This document shows positions 18,608 to 25,775 of a stretch of DNA of 61,327 bases, one piece after another. A program made the translations under genes and the position numbers. The notes below the pieces were generated by a model. That model was given only the letters and a program-made list of their open reading frames with translations, had not been told where the DNA came from and did no database searches. Origin of the DNA: Acidimicrobiia bacterium (GTDB lineage: Bacteria > Actinomycetota > Acidimicrobiia > IMCC26256 > JAMXLJ01). Position 1 is the stretch's first letter. Each line of letters starts with the position of its first letter. The stretch spans positions 1 to 61,327 of the forward strand of contig JAMXLJ010000162.1 in the NCBI GenBank assembly GCA_024281095.1, read 5' to 3'.

Positions 18608-19618
18608 CTATCCGTGAACGAGATCGCGGATCTGACGCAGTTGCTGCGCGTCCCGGCCGGCAACGAGCAGCGTGGTGACGGGGCTCGCGCGCCAGGCCTC
18701 GAGCCGCGCCGCGATGCGCGACGGCGGTCCGACCAAGGAGATCTCGTCGGCGAAATCGTCGGGGACCGCGGCAATCGCTTCGTCGCGCTTGCCCGCGAAG
18801 AAGAGGTCCTGGATCTTCTCGGCTTCGGACTCGAAGCCCATACGGGCCATGAGCTTGGTGTGATAGTTCTGGCCCTTCGCGCCCATGCCACCGATGTAGA
18901 AACCGAGCGTCGCCTTCACCGGCCAGAGGCCGGAGGCGACGTCGTCGGTCACCGCGAAGTTCACCAGCGCGGCGATCTCGAAGCCCGGCTTCGCGGCCGC
19001 GAGTTGATCCGCGTACACCTCCCTCCGGTATGGCGAGTAGTACAGCGGCAACCAGCCGTCGGCGATCTCCGCGGTCTGCGCGACGTTCTTGGGCCCCTCG
19101 GCGCCGAGGTAGATCGGGATCTCGGTTCGCAGCGGGTGGACCATGATCTTGAGCGGCTTCCCGAGCCCGGACGCACCCTCGCCGCGATACGGCAACGGGT
19201 AGAACACGCCGTCGTTCGTCAAGGGGCCGTCGCGCCGCAATGCCCGCCTGATCACGTCGACGTACTCACGGGTGCGCGCGAGCGGACGGTTCGACGGCCG
19301 CCCGTACCAACCTTCGACGACCTGGGGCCCGGAGACGCCGAGGCCCAGGATGACACGACCACCCGACAGGTGATCGAGCGTCGCCGCGGCCATCGCCGTC
19401 GCCGTCGGTGTGCGCGCCGCGATCTGCACCACGCCGGTGCCGATCTTGATGGTCGACGTGTGCGCGGCGACCCACGCCGCAAAGGTCAAGGCGTCGTTGC
19501 CCCACGACTCCGCGACCCAGACCGAGTCGAACCCGAGGCGCTCGGCCTCCTGCGCCAGCGGGATGTAGTCGTCGCGTGGCGCGGCGCCCCAGTAGCCGAA
19601 GACCAGACCCAGTTTCAT
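18608..19618 (-). CDS. LLM-class F420-dependent oxidoreductase
   Basis: 336 residues of the luciferase-like monooxygenase family. It begins MKLGLVFGYWG, with the AERLGFDSVWVAE strand-helix, IKIGTGVVQIAARTP and LSGGRVILGLGVSGPQVVEGWYG, which together are typical of the F420-using actinobacterial branch. The cofactor (F420 or FMN) is inferred from this branch, not seen directly. ATG 19618 is chosen because the open frame upstream has no family content. It is the first gene of the minus-strand transport/activation operon, 108 bases from the divergent enoyl-CoA hydratase; the two likely share a control region. Confidence 0.9.
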   Translation of the reverse strand: MKLGLVFGYWGAAPRDDYIPLAQEAERLGFDSVWVAESWGNDALTFAAWVAAHTSTIKIGTGVVQIAARTPTATAMAAATLDHLSGGRVILGLGVSGPQVVEGWYGRPSNRPLARTREYVDVIRRALRRDGPLTNDGVFYPLPYRGEGASGLGKPLKIMVHPLRTEIPIYLGAEGPKNVAQTAEIADGWLPLYYSPYRREVYADQLAAAKPGFEIAALVNFAVTDDVASGLWPVKATLGFYIGGMGAKGQNYHTKLMARMGFESEAEKIQDLFFAGKRDEAIAAVPDDFADEISLVGPPSRIAARLEAWRASPVTTLLVAGRDAQQLRQIRDLVHG

Positions 19619-19726
19619 GGACGCTCCCAGATGCTGTGGGGCGGGTGCCGCGGCGCCGCCGGTACTGCGCGCATCGTGACATACGATCCCGCGCCACGAC
19701 CAAGTAGCGATCCGAGGGACGCCCCC

Positions 19727-20512
19727 ATGAGCACCTACCAGACTCTCCGGTACGACGTCGACAACGGGGTCGCGACGATCACCCTCGACCGCCCCGACAA
19801 GCACAACACCTTCAGCCCCACGATGATCGACGAGATCGAGGACGTCTGGCAGCGCCTGCGCGTCGACGACGAGGCGCGGGTCGCGATTCTCACCGGCGCG
19901 GGCGAACGGGCATTCACGGTCGGCATCGACCTCACATTCGAGCATCCGCAGCCGTCGTCGAAGACAATGATCAACGACCCGATGATGCGCATCGGCCCGA
20001 AGAGCAACGATCTCTGGAAGCCGGTGATCGTGGCCGTCAACGGGATGGCGTGCGGCGGCGCGTTCTATCTGCTCGGCGAGGCCGACATGATCATCGCCGC
20101 GGAGCACGCGACGTTCTTCGATCCCCACGTCACGCACGGCATGCCCTCTGTGTACGAGTCGATGTTCATGGTGCAGCGCATGCCGGTCGGCGAGATCATG
20201 CGGATCGCGCTCCTCGGCCGGCACGAGCGCATGACGGCGGCGCGCGCCCACCAGATCGGCCTCGTACAGGAGGTGGTGGCCGGCGCCGAGCTGCTCGACG
20301 CGGCGCAGCGCGTCGCGCGCATCATCGCCGACGCGCCGGACCCGCTCGCGGTCGAGATCACGGTCAAAGCGGTGTGGACGGGTGTGTACATGAACATCCA
20401 CCAGGCGTTGCAGACCGCCCCGACGCTCGTGAACCTGATGCCGGCCCCGAACGAGGTTGCCCGCCGGGCCGACACGTTGCGCCGCCAGAACGTCGAACCG
20501 CTCGCGCGCTGA
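19727..20512 (+). CDS. Enoyl-CoA hydratase/isomerase family protein
   Basis: 261 residues, crotonase fold. It starts with the typical NGVATITLDRPDKHNTFS, has a CoA/oxyanion-hole segment ERAFTVGIDL, and a second hole segment VNGMACGGAFYLLGEADMIIAA. The two catalytic Glu positions of classical hydratases are not obvious, so it may be an isomerase, a hydrolase or a specialised hydratase. ATG 19727 follows GAGGGA. It is divergent from the LLM/SDR/transporter operon and is likely the beta-oxidation-like step after CoA activation. Confidence 0.92.
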   Translation: MSTYQTLRYDVDNGVATITLDRPDKHNTFSPTMIDEIEDVWQRLRVDDEARVAILTGAGERAFTVGIDLTFEHPQPSSKTMINDPMMRIGPKSNDLWKPVIVAVNGMACGGAFYLLGEADMIIAAEHATFFDPHVTHGMPSVYESMFMVQRMPVGEIMRIALLGRHERMTAARAHQIGLVQEVVAGAELLDAAQRVARIIADAPDPLAVEITVKAVWTGVYMNIHQALQTAPTLVNLMPAPNEVARRADTLRRQNVEPLAR

Positions 20513-20525
20513 CCGGAGGCCGAAC

Positions 20526-21146
20526 ATGCCGATCGACCTGGGTGAGCTCACCGATCCTGCGCACAGCGCGGTGTTGACCATGGAGATGCAGCGCGGGGTC
20601 ATGGGCGACCTGGCGTCCATCCCCGACCTCGCGAAGGCCGCGGCCGCGACGGGCATGGTCGATGCGACCGCGCGCCTGCTCGCGGCGGCCCGCGGCGCGG
20701 GGGCGCGCGTTGTGCACTGCACCGCGCAGTTCCGTTCCGATCGGGCCGGCTCCGCCACGAATGCGCCGCTGCTCGCCGTGATGCTGCGTCGACCGGGCCA
20801 TCTCGTCGTCGGATCCGACGCCGCGCAGATCATGCCGGAGCTCGACCCCCAGCCGGGCGACGTCATCTCGTCGCGCGGGCACGGCCTGTCGCCGTTCATT
20901 GGAACGTCGCTCGACATGACCCTGCGGAACCTCGGCGTGCGCACCGTCGTGGCCACCGGTGTCTCGGTCAACATCGGCGTGTTCGGGCTCGTGCTCGAGG
21001 CGGTCAACCTCGGCTATTCGGCCGTGCTTCCGACTGACTGCGTCGCGGGCGTGCCGCCGGAGTACGCGGCCGAGGTCATCGAACGCTCGCTGTCGCTCAT
21101 GGCGACGTGCGTCCGGTCCGAGGATCTCATCGACCTCTGGTCCTGA
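20526..21146 (+). CDS. Isochorismatase-fold protein lacking the usual catalytic triad
   Basis: 206 residues of the cysteine-hydrolase/isochorismatase fold, ending in CVAGVPPEYAAEVIERSLSLMA. The family uses an Asp-Lys-Cys triad. Here the Asp position is E20 (TMEMQRG), the Lys region reads SSRGHGLSPF with R117, and the Cys position after the TGVSVNI strand is G151. True isochorismatases also lack the Cys, so a non-thiol reaction or a binding role is possible. It starts 14 bases after the hydratase, so they are probably one transcript. The substrate is unknown. Confidence 0.85.
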   Translation: MPIDLGELTDPAHSAVLTMEMQRGVMGDLASIPDLAKAAAATGMVDATARLLAAARGAGARVVHCTAQFRSDRAGSATNAPLLAVMLRRPGHLVVGSDAAQIMPELDPQPGDVISSRGHGLSPFIGTSLDMTLRNLGVRTVVATGVSVNIGVFGLVLEAVNLGYSAVLPTDCVAGVPPEYAAEVIERSLSLMATCVRSEDLIDLWS

Positions 21147-21209
21147 CCCCACGGCGCAGTTCGGACGGTCTTCCGGCTGTGCGACGGAACATCGTCCCAA
21201 CTGAGGGGT

Positions 21210-22514
21210 TCAACGGGTGTCGTGGAGGTTGCGGTGGATCTCGCGGCGGGTGCGGGCCGTTGCGGTGATCACCCGTCCGAGACCAGAAGCGACGGCCGCG
21301 CCCGCCGACGCGACGCTCGGCGACGAGCCGCGCAACAACGCGTTCCAGTAGACACCCCATGCGCCGGCGATGCGCGGCCCGACGACCGGGTTCGTGAGCG
21401 TGCGGCCGACCGACGATACGAGTCGCGGGTGTTGCACCATCGCCGCGTGCACCGTCGCCGTGGTGGACGCGTACGCGCCGAAGTCGCGCGCGAGGAATGT
21501 CCGGTAGCTGCAAGCGGCGGAAGCCGGTTCGCGCAGCACCGCTCGAGCCGCAGCGCGCCCGCTCGTGAGCGCGTGGGCGATGCCTTCGCCCTGCAACGGG
21601 TTCACGAGGCCCGCCGCGTCGCCGACGAGCAGCACGCGGCCCCGTGCCGGCACGGTGCCGACCCCACCGACGCGCAGCCATCCTCCGAGCGAGCGCGACG
21701 GCGTGAGCGTGCGCGTCGTCGCACCGATGCGATGCAGATGTTCGAGGAACGCGGGGAGATGCCGGGTGACGCCGGTCCCGAGCCGGCGCTGTGCGCCCGT
21801 GCCGACGCCGAGACCGACGTTGACACCCCCGGACTCACCGGGAAAGACCCAGCCGTATCCCGGCAGGCCTCGTCCGGGTGACTCGTCCCAGAACACGATC
21901 GTCGGAAGATCGACGTCGTCGTCGGCGTAGAACCGCAGGGCGAATCCCCACAGCGACCGTGATGCGTCGCACAGTGCCGCGCCGTCGGCCACGGTCGAGA
22001 GCGCGCCGTCGGCCCCGATGACGACGCCGGCGCGCAGCTCGGAGCCGTCGTCCAAGCGCACGGAAGGGGCGGCCGGGTCGCATCCCACGACCCGCGCCGC
22101 CACCGGCGACGCGCCCGCGTCGAGCGCGGCATCGCGCAACATCGCGTCGAACCGCGTGCGCGCAACCGCGAGCGCATAGCCCGGATAGTCGCGGCCCGGC
22201 CGCGCCGGCAGCACGACGCGTGACCCGGTGGGCCCGATCACCGCCATGTCGCCGAGGCGCGGCACACCCGTGACGTCGAGATCGAGATCGAGGAGGACCT
22301 GCACGCCACGGGGGCCGATGAGGTCGCCACAGGCCTTGTCGCGGGGGAACCCGGCTCGGTCCACGAGCGCGACACGCGCGCCGCCTCGAGCGAGCACGAG
22401 CGCGGCGACGCTGCCCGCGGGCCCGGCGCCCACGACGGCCACGTCGAACGGGTGCGCGGTCACGATCGTCGCTAGCCTCTCGTCGAGCTTCTTGGTGGCT
22501 GTCCTCCGCGACAT
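21210..22514 (-). CDS. Geranylgeranyl-reductase-family FAD oxidoreductase
   Basis: About 434 residues. FAD-binding DVAVVGAGPAGSVAALVLARGG, then DKACGDLIGPRG, the GADG motif, and the second FAD contact GRVLLVGDAAGLVNPLQGEGIAHAL. This is the geranylgeranyl reductase/digeranylglycerolipid reductase layout. It would saturate isoprenoid chains of a quinone or lipid. The ATG at 22514 lies ten bases from the start of the divergent methyltransferase and lacks a ribosome site; GTG 22463, giving 417 residues, is a good alternative. Its neighbours support a quinone-tail or isoprenoid role. Confidence 0.88.
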   Translation of the reverse strand: MSRRTATKKLDERLATIVTAHPFDVAVVGAGPAGSVAALVLARGGARVALVDRAGFPRDKACGDLIGPRGVQVLLDLDLDVTGVPRLGDMAVIGPTGSRVVLPARPGRDYPGYALAVARTRFDAMLRDAALDAGASPVAARVVGCDPAAPSVRLDDGSELRAGVVIGADGALSTVADGAALCDASRSLWGFALRFYADDDVDLPTIVFWDESPGRGLPGYGWVFPGESGGVNVGLGVGTGAQRRLGTGVTRHLPAFLEHLHRIGATTRTLTPSRSLGGWLRVGGVGTVPARGRVLLVGDAAGLVNPLQGEGIAHALTSGRAAARAVLREPASAACSYRTFLARDFGAYASTTATVHAAMVQHPRLVSSVGRTLTNPVVGPRIAGAWGVYWNALLRGSSPSVASAGAAVASGLGRVITATARTRREIHRNLHDTR

Positions 22515-22524
22515 GGAGGCCGCG

Positions 22525-23259
22525 ATGCAGTCGATCCGCTCACGGGACGATCCGAACGCGTTCGCTCGAACGCTGTTCGACGGCCTTCCCGAGCGGTACG
22601 ACATCCTTGCCGACGTGCTGTCGTTCGGCCAGAACGCCCGCTGGCGTCGCGCCATGGTCGACCGGGTCGTGGCTGCCGAACCCCGCCGCGTCCTCGACGT
22701 CGCGACAGGGCCGGCCGGCGTCGCCCGTCAGCTGGCGCGGCGCACCGGTGCCACGGTGGTGGGCATCGACATCACGGAGGAAATGGTCCGCAAGGGCGTC
22801 GACAACGTGGCACGGGACGCGGGCGCGGCCGACGTCCGCCTGCTCGTCGGTCGGGGTGAGCAGTTGCCGTTCCCGGACAACACGTTCGACGCACTCACCT
22901 TCACGTATCTGCTGCGCTACGTTGCCGACCCTGCCGCAACGCTGGCCGAGCTCGCGCGGGTCGTGCGCCCGGGCGGCACCATCGCGTCACTCGAGTTCGC
23001 GGTGCCGGTGCAACCCTTCTGGCACGCGTCATGGTGGCTGTACACAAGAACGCTGCTTCCCGCGGCCGGCGCGGTCACCGGCGGACGGGAGTGGTTCGAG
23101 GTCGGCCGCTTCCTCGGCCCGAACATCTCGCGTCACTACCGCGACTATCCCGTCGCATGGACGGTCCGGGCGTGGAACGCCGCCGGTATCACCGCGGTGG
23201 GTACCCGACGCATGAGCCTCGGCGGAGGTCTCGTCATGTGGGGACGCAAGGCGGCGTGA
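22525..23259 (+). CDS. UbiE/MenG-like SAM-dependent methyltransferase
   Basis: 244 residues. It opens with the family-like FDGLPERYDILADVLSFGQNARWRR, then SAM-binding VLDVATGPAGVARQLARR, the acidic-loop VVGIDITEEM, LPFPDNTFDALTFTYLLRYV and the C-terminal FLGPNISRHYRDYP. This matches the C-methyltransferases of menaquinone/ubiquinone synthesis. ATG 22525 is selected because GGAGG precedes it by five bases; ATG 22513 also exists. It overlaps the next gene by four bases (GTGA). The last step of menaquinone synthesis is a plausible role, but a special isoprenoid substrate is equally possible. Confidence 0.88.
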   Translation: MQSIRSRDDPNAFARTLFDGLPERYDILADVLSFGQNARWRRAMVDRVVAAEPRRVLDVATGPAGVARQLARRTGATVVGIDITEEMVRKGVDNVARDAGAADVRLLVGRGEQLPFPDNTFDALTFTYLLRYVADPAATLAELARVVRPGGTIASLEFAVPVQPFWHASWWLYTRTLLPAAGAVTGGREWFEVGRFLGPNISRHYRDYPVAWTVRAWNAAGITAVGTRRMSLGGGLVMWGRKAA

Positions 23260-24017
23260 GCGAGCCGCGGCCTCCGCCCGCGCCGGCGTACTACGCGTCG
23301 CGTCAGGGCGCGGGCAGCGGTGGTTGGGCCGACTGGTGGAGCGTGTTGCACCCGCCGTACACCGCATGGCATCTGTCGTATGTCGTGCTCGGCGCGATGC
23401 TCGCTCCCCACATCAGCTGGACCCGACTCGTCGCGACCCTATTGGCGTTCCTTCTCGCAGTCGGCGTCGCCGCGCACGCGCTCGACGAGCTGAACGGCCG
23501 CCCGCTGCGCACGGGCATCCCCGCCTGGGCGCTCACGACCGCGGCCGTGGTCGCGCTGCTCGGCTCGGTCGCGCTCGGCGCCGCGGGTGTGGTCCGTGTC
23601 GGCGTCGGGCTCGTGCCGTTCATCGTCATCGGCGCGCTGCTCGTGCTCGCGTACAACCTCGAGCTCTTCGGAGGCGTGATGCACACGACGGCCGGGTTCG
23701 CGCTGGCGTGGGGCGCGTTTCCGGTGCTGACCGCGTACTACGCGCAGGCGTCGTCGCTCGGTATCGCGCCAGTCGCGGTCGCGATCGCCGCGCTCGCGCT
23801 GTCGTGGGCCCAGCGAACACTGAGCACGCCGGCACGGCGGCTCCGGCGCCAGGTGGCCGACGTGGAGGTCTCGACCGTCATGCACGACGGCACCGTGGTG
23901 AGCTCCGGTCGGACCGAGCTCCTCGCGCCCCTCGAGGGCGCCCTGCGCACGATGTCGTGGGCGATGGTCGCCCTGGCATGCGGTGTCGCGCTCGCACGGG
24001 CCAGTGGTTGGAGCTAG
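23256..24017 (+). CDS. UbiA-like multi-pass membrane protein
   Basis: 253 residues with about seven hydrophobic segments. The segment HALDELNGRPLRTGIP after the second helix resembles the prenyltransferase motif region of UbiA (NDxxDxxxD followed by a basic, Gly-containing loop), but its Asp pattern is degenerate. A second motif near YNLELFGG is also weak. It may be a divergent prenyltransferase that has lost or changed its metal site. The GTG start overlaps the methyltransferase stop by four bases, so the pair is translationally coupled. The link to the divergent reductase suggests one isoprenoid pathway. UbiA membership is a judgement from motif shape. Confidence 0.6.
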   Translation: MSEPRPPPAPAYYASRQGAGSGGWADWWSVLHPPYTAWHLSYVVLGAMLAPHISWTRLVATLLAFLLAVGVAAHALDELNGRPLRTGIPAWALTTAAVVALLGSVALGAAGVVRVGVGLVPFIVIGALLVLAYNLELFGGVMHTTAGFALAWGAFPVLTAYYAQASSLGIAPVAVAIAALALSWAQRTLSTPARRLRRQVADVEVSTVMHDGTVVSSGRTELLAPLEGALRTMSWAMVALACGVALARASGWS

Positions 24018-24493
24018 CGCAGGAGCTGGCGGCCGAATCCGCGCACCGCGGCCTCCACGACGCGGTCGTGGCCCCACTGCAGCAGAGGACGGGCGACCCG
24101 TGCGGCCACGCGCATGCGCCGCTGTTTCATCTCGACGTCCCACCCGATGGCCACGTGGGTCCCGTTGCCGCCGGCCGGTGCACTGATCTCGAGATTCGCG
24201 GGGCCCTCGAGATCGCCGCCGACCGACGCCACGATGCGGCGCCCCGGTTCGTACTGATCGATGGTGACGCGCACCTGCATGGTGAACGGCACGGGCGGGT
24301 CGACGACGCCGGTCAACACCGATCCGGTGGTGATGTGCTCGTCGGTGCTCTCGAGGTCGTGAAGCCATCCCCACCAGCGCTCGAAGTTCCGTGGCTCCTC
24401 GATCATCGCCCAGAGCACGTCGGGCGCAGTCGGGAACGCGAACCGCCCGATGTACACGATGTTGTACGGGCCGCTCACCGCATCAACCCTCAC
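24014..24493 (-). CDS. SRPBCC-family polyketide-cyclase/CoxG-like protein
   Basis: 159 residues with the START/SRPBCC outline: a first strand IGRFAFPTAPDVLWAMIEEPRNFERWW, a middle EPGRRIVAS strand and a long C-terminal helix (ARVARPLLQWGHDRVVEAAVRGFGRQL). This fold binds hydrophobic ligands in a cavity. The GTG at 24493 is not strongly supported, and a nearby in-frame GTG is equally possible. It overlaps the convergent UbiA-like gene by four bases, and a hairpin separates it from the P450 upstream on the same strand. Lipid or polyketide binding is inferred. Confidence 0.8.
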   Translation of the reverse strand: MRVDAVSGPYNIVYIGRFAFPTAPDVLWAMIEEPRNFERWWGWLHDLESTDEHITTGSVLTGVVDPPVPFTMQVRVTIDQYEPGRRIVASVGGDLEGPANLEISAPAGGNGTHVAIGWDVEMKQRRMRVAARVARPLLQWGHDRVVEAAVRGFGRQLLR

Positions 24494-24498
24494 CTTGT

Positions 24499-24536
24499 GT
24501 GTGGTTTGCGCGGCGCATCTGCGCGCATTACCACAC
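24499..24536. terminator. Hairpin between P450 and SRPBCC gene
   Basis: The arms GTGTGGT (24499-24505) and ACCACAC (24530-24536), then TGCGCG (24507-24512) and CGCGCA (24522-24527), form a 13-bp stem with a small internal loop and a nine-base apical loop. No U-run follows on the minus strand. It may terminate the P450 transcript or act as an operator of the SRPBCC gene. Confidence 0.45.
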
Positions 24537-24547
24537 GAGGTCGAGAC

Positions 24548-25738
24548 TCAGGCGACGAAGTCGAAGTCGACGTGAGCCGAACGAAGGCCGTACACGAACG
24601 CGTTCGGCATCTCGACCACGTCGGTGCCCGGGGTCGGCCGCAGACCGGCGACCCGGCGGAGCAGCTCCTCGAAGAAGACCCGGATCTCGAGGCGGGCGAG
24701 GGACGCGCCCAGACAGAAGTGGGTACCGAACCCGAACGCGAGATGGTTGTTGGGTTGACGGGCGACGTCGAAGCGCTCGGGATCACGGAAGTGTGCGGGA
24801 TCGCGGTTCGCCGACGAGTACATCAACACGACCTGTTCACCCGCCCGGACCGTCTCGCCACCGAGGACGCAGTCCTCGGTTGCGACACGGCACATGTTGT
24901 GGATCGGTGTCACGAAGCGGATGAACTCCTCGACGGCCACCGTCATGTCGGCACCCGCCCGCAACCGAGCCCATTCGTGCGGATGACGGATCAGCTCGAG
25001 GAGCGTGCGGGCGATGACCGTGCGCGTCGTCTCCGCGCCGCCGTCGAGGAGCAGCAGGCAGTCCGACACGACGGTCTCGAGTGGCAACGGCTCGCCGTCG
25101 ATCTCGGCCTGGGTCCACACCGTCATGACGTCGTCGGCAGGACACCCGCGCTTCTGCGTGTAGAGCTCCGCCGACGCGACACCGAACTCGATCGCGGCGG
25201 TCATGCCGTCGTCGTTGTGGTAGCGCGGTCCGCCACCCAGCGCGATGGTGCGCTCCGACCATGACTGCAGATCGGGCCACCGGTCGTCGGGAAAGCCGAG
25301 CAGGTGCCCGATCATCATCGCCGGCAGCGGTGCGGCCAGGTCCCCGACGACCTCGGCGTGGCCCCCGTTGGCGGCAACGTCGTCGAGCAACCGGTTCACG
25401 ATCTCGCGCGTCAGCTTCTCCCACCGCGTCACCGCGCGCGGTGTGAAGCGACGCGACACGAGATTGCGACGACGATGGTGCAGCGGGTCGTCGAGGCCGA
25501 TCAACGACGCGTCGGCCGGGATGTTCGGCCGGTACCCGCCCTTGACCTGGTCCGAGCTGATGAACACGTCCTTGTGCTTCTCGATCTCGACGACATCGTC
25601 GTAACGCGAGATGCCCCACAGCTCGTTGACCGGGTCCCAGTAGGCGGGCGCGTGCTCCCGCATCCACGCGTACGTTGCGTACGGATCGCCGGTGTAGAGC
25701 TCGCCGTCCAGCAGATCGATCACGGGTCGGTCGTTCAC
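24548..25738 (-). CDS. Cytochrome P450
   Basis: 396 residues. The I-helix motif GGAETTR begins at residue 233, the K-helix ExxR is in EEFIRF, and the heme loop FGFGTHFCLGASLAR has C342 as ligand. It is not a close duplicate of the P450 at 3.5 kb: the I-helix begins GGAE rather than AGNE, and the N-termini differ. Soluble, probably acting on a hydrophobic substrate such as a steroid, terpene or alkyl chain. No dedicated ferredoxin gene is adjacent. It reads toward the SRPBCC protein. Confidence 0.95.
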   Translation of the reverse strand: MNDRPVIDLLDGELYTGDPYATYAWMREHAPAYWDPVNELWGISRYDDVVEIEKHKDVFISSDQVKGGYRPNIPADASLIGLDDPLHHRRRNLVSRRFTPRAVTRWEKLTREIVNRLLDDVAANGGHAEVVGDLAAPLPAMMIGHLLGFPDDRWPDLQSWSERTIALGGGPRYHNDDGMTAAIEFGVASAELYTQKRGCPADDVMTVWTQAEIDGEPLPLETVVSDCLLLLDGGAETTRTVIARTLLELIRHPHEWARLRAGADMTVAVEEFIRFVTPIHNMCRVATEDCVLGGETVRAGEQVVLMYSSANRDPAHFRDPERFDVARQPNNHLAFGFGTHFCLGASLARLEIRVFFEELLRRVAGLRPTPGTDVVEMPNAFVYGLRSAHVDFDFVA

Positions 25739-25775
25739 GCTGCCTCCGCATGCCGCGAGCCGAGCGGCCGCGAGC

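Noticed and set aside
17810-19726. Long upstream extension of the enoyl-CoA hydratase frame
   Set aside because: It lies antisense to the SDR and LLM genes and lacks motifs; the crotonase fold begins at ATG 19727.
19619-21007. Upstream extension of the LLM oxidoreductase frame to 799 codons
   Set aside because: It is antisense to the hydratase and the isochorismatase-like gene; the LLM fold begins at ATG 19618.
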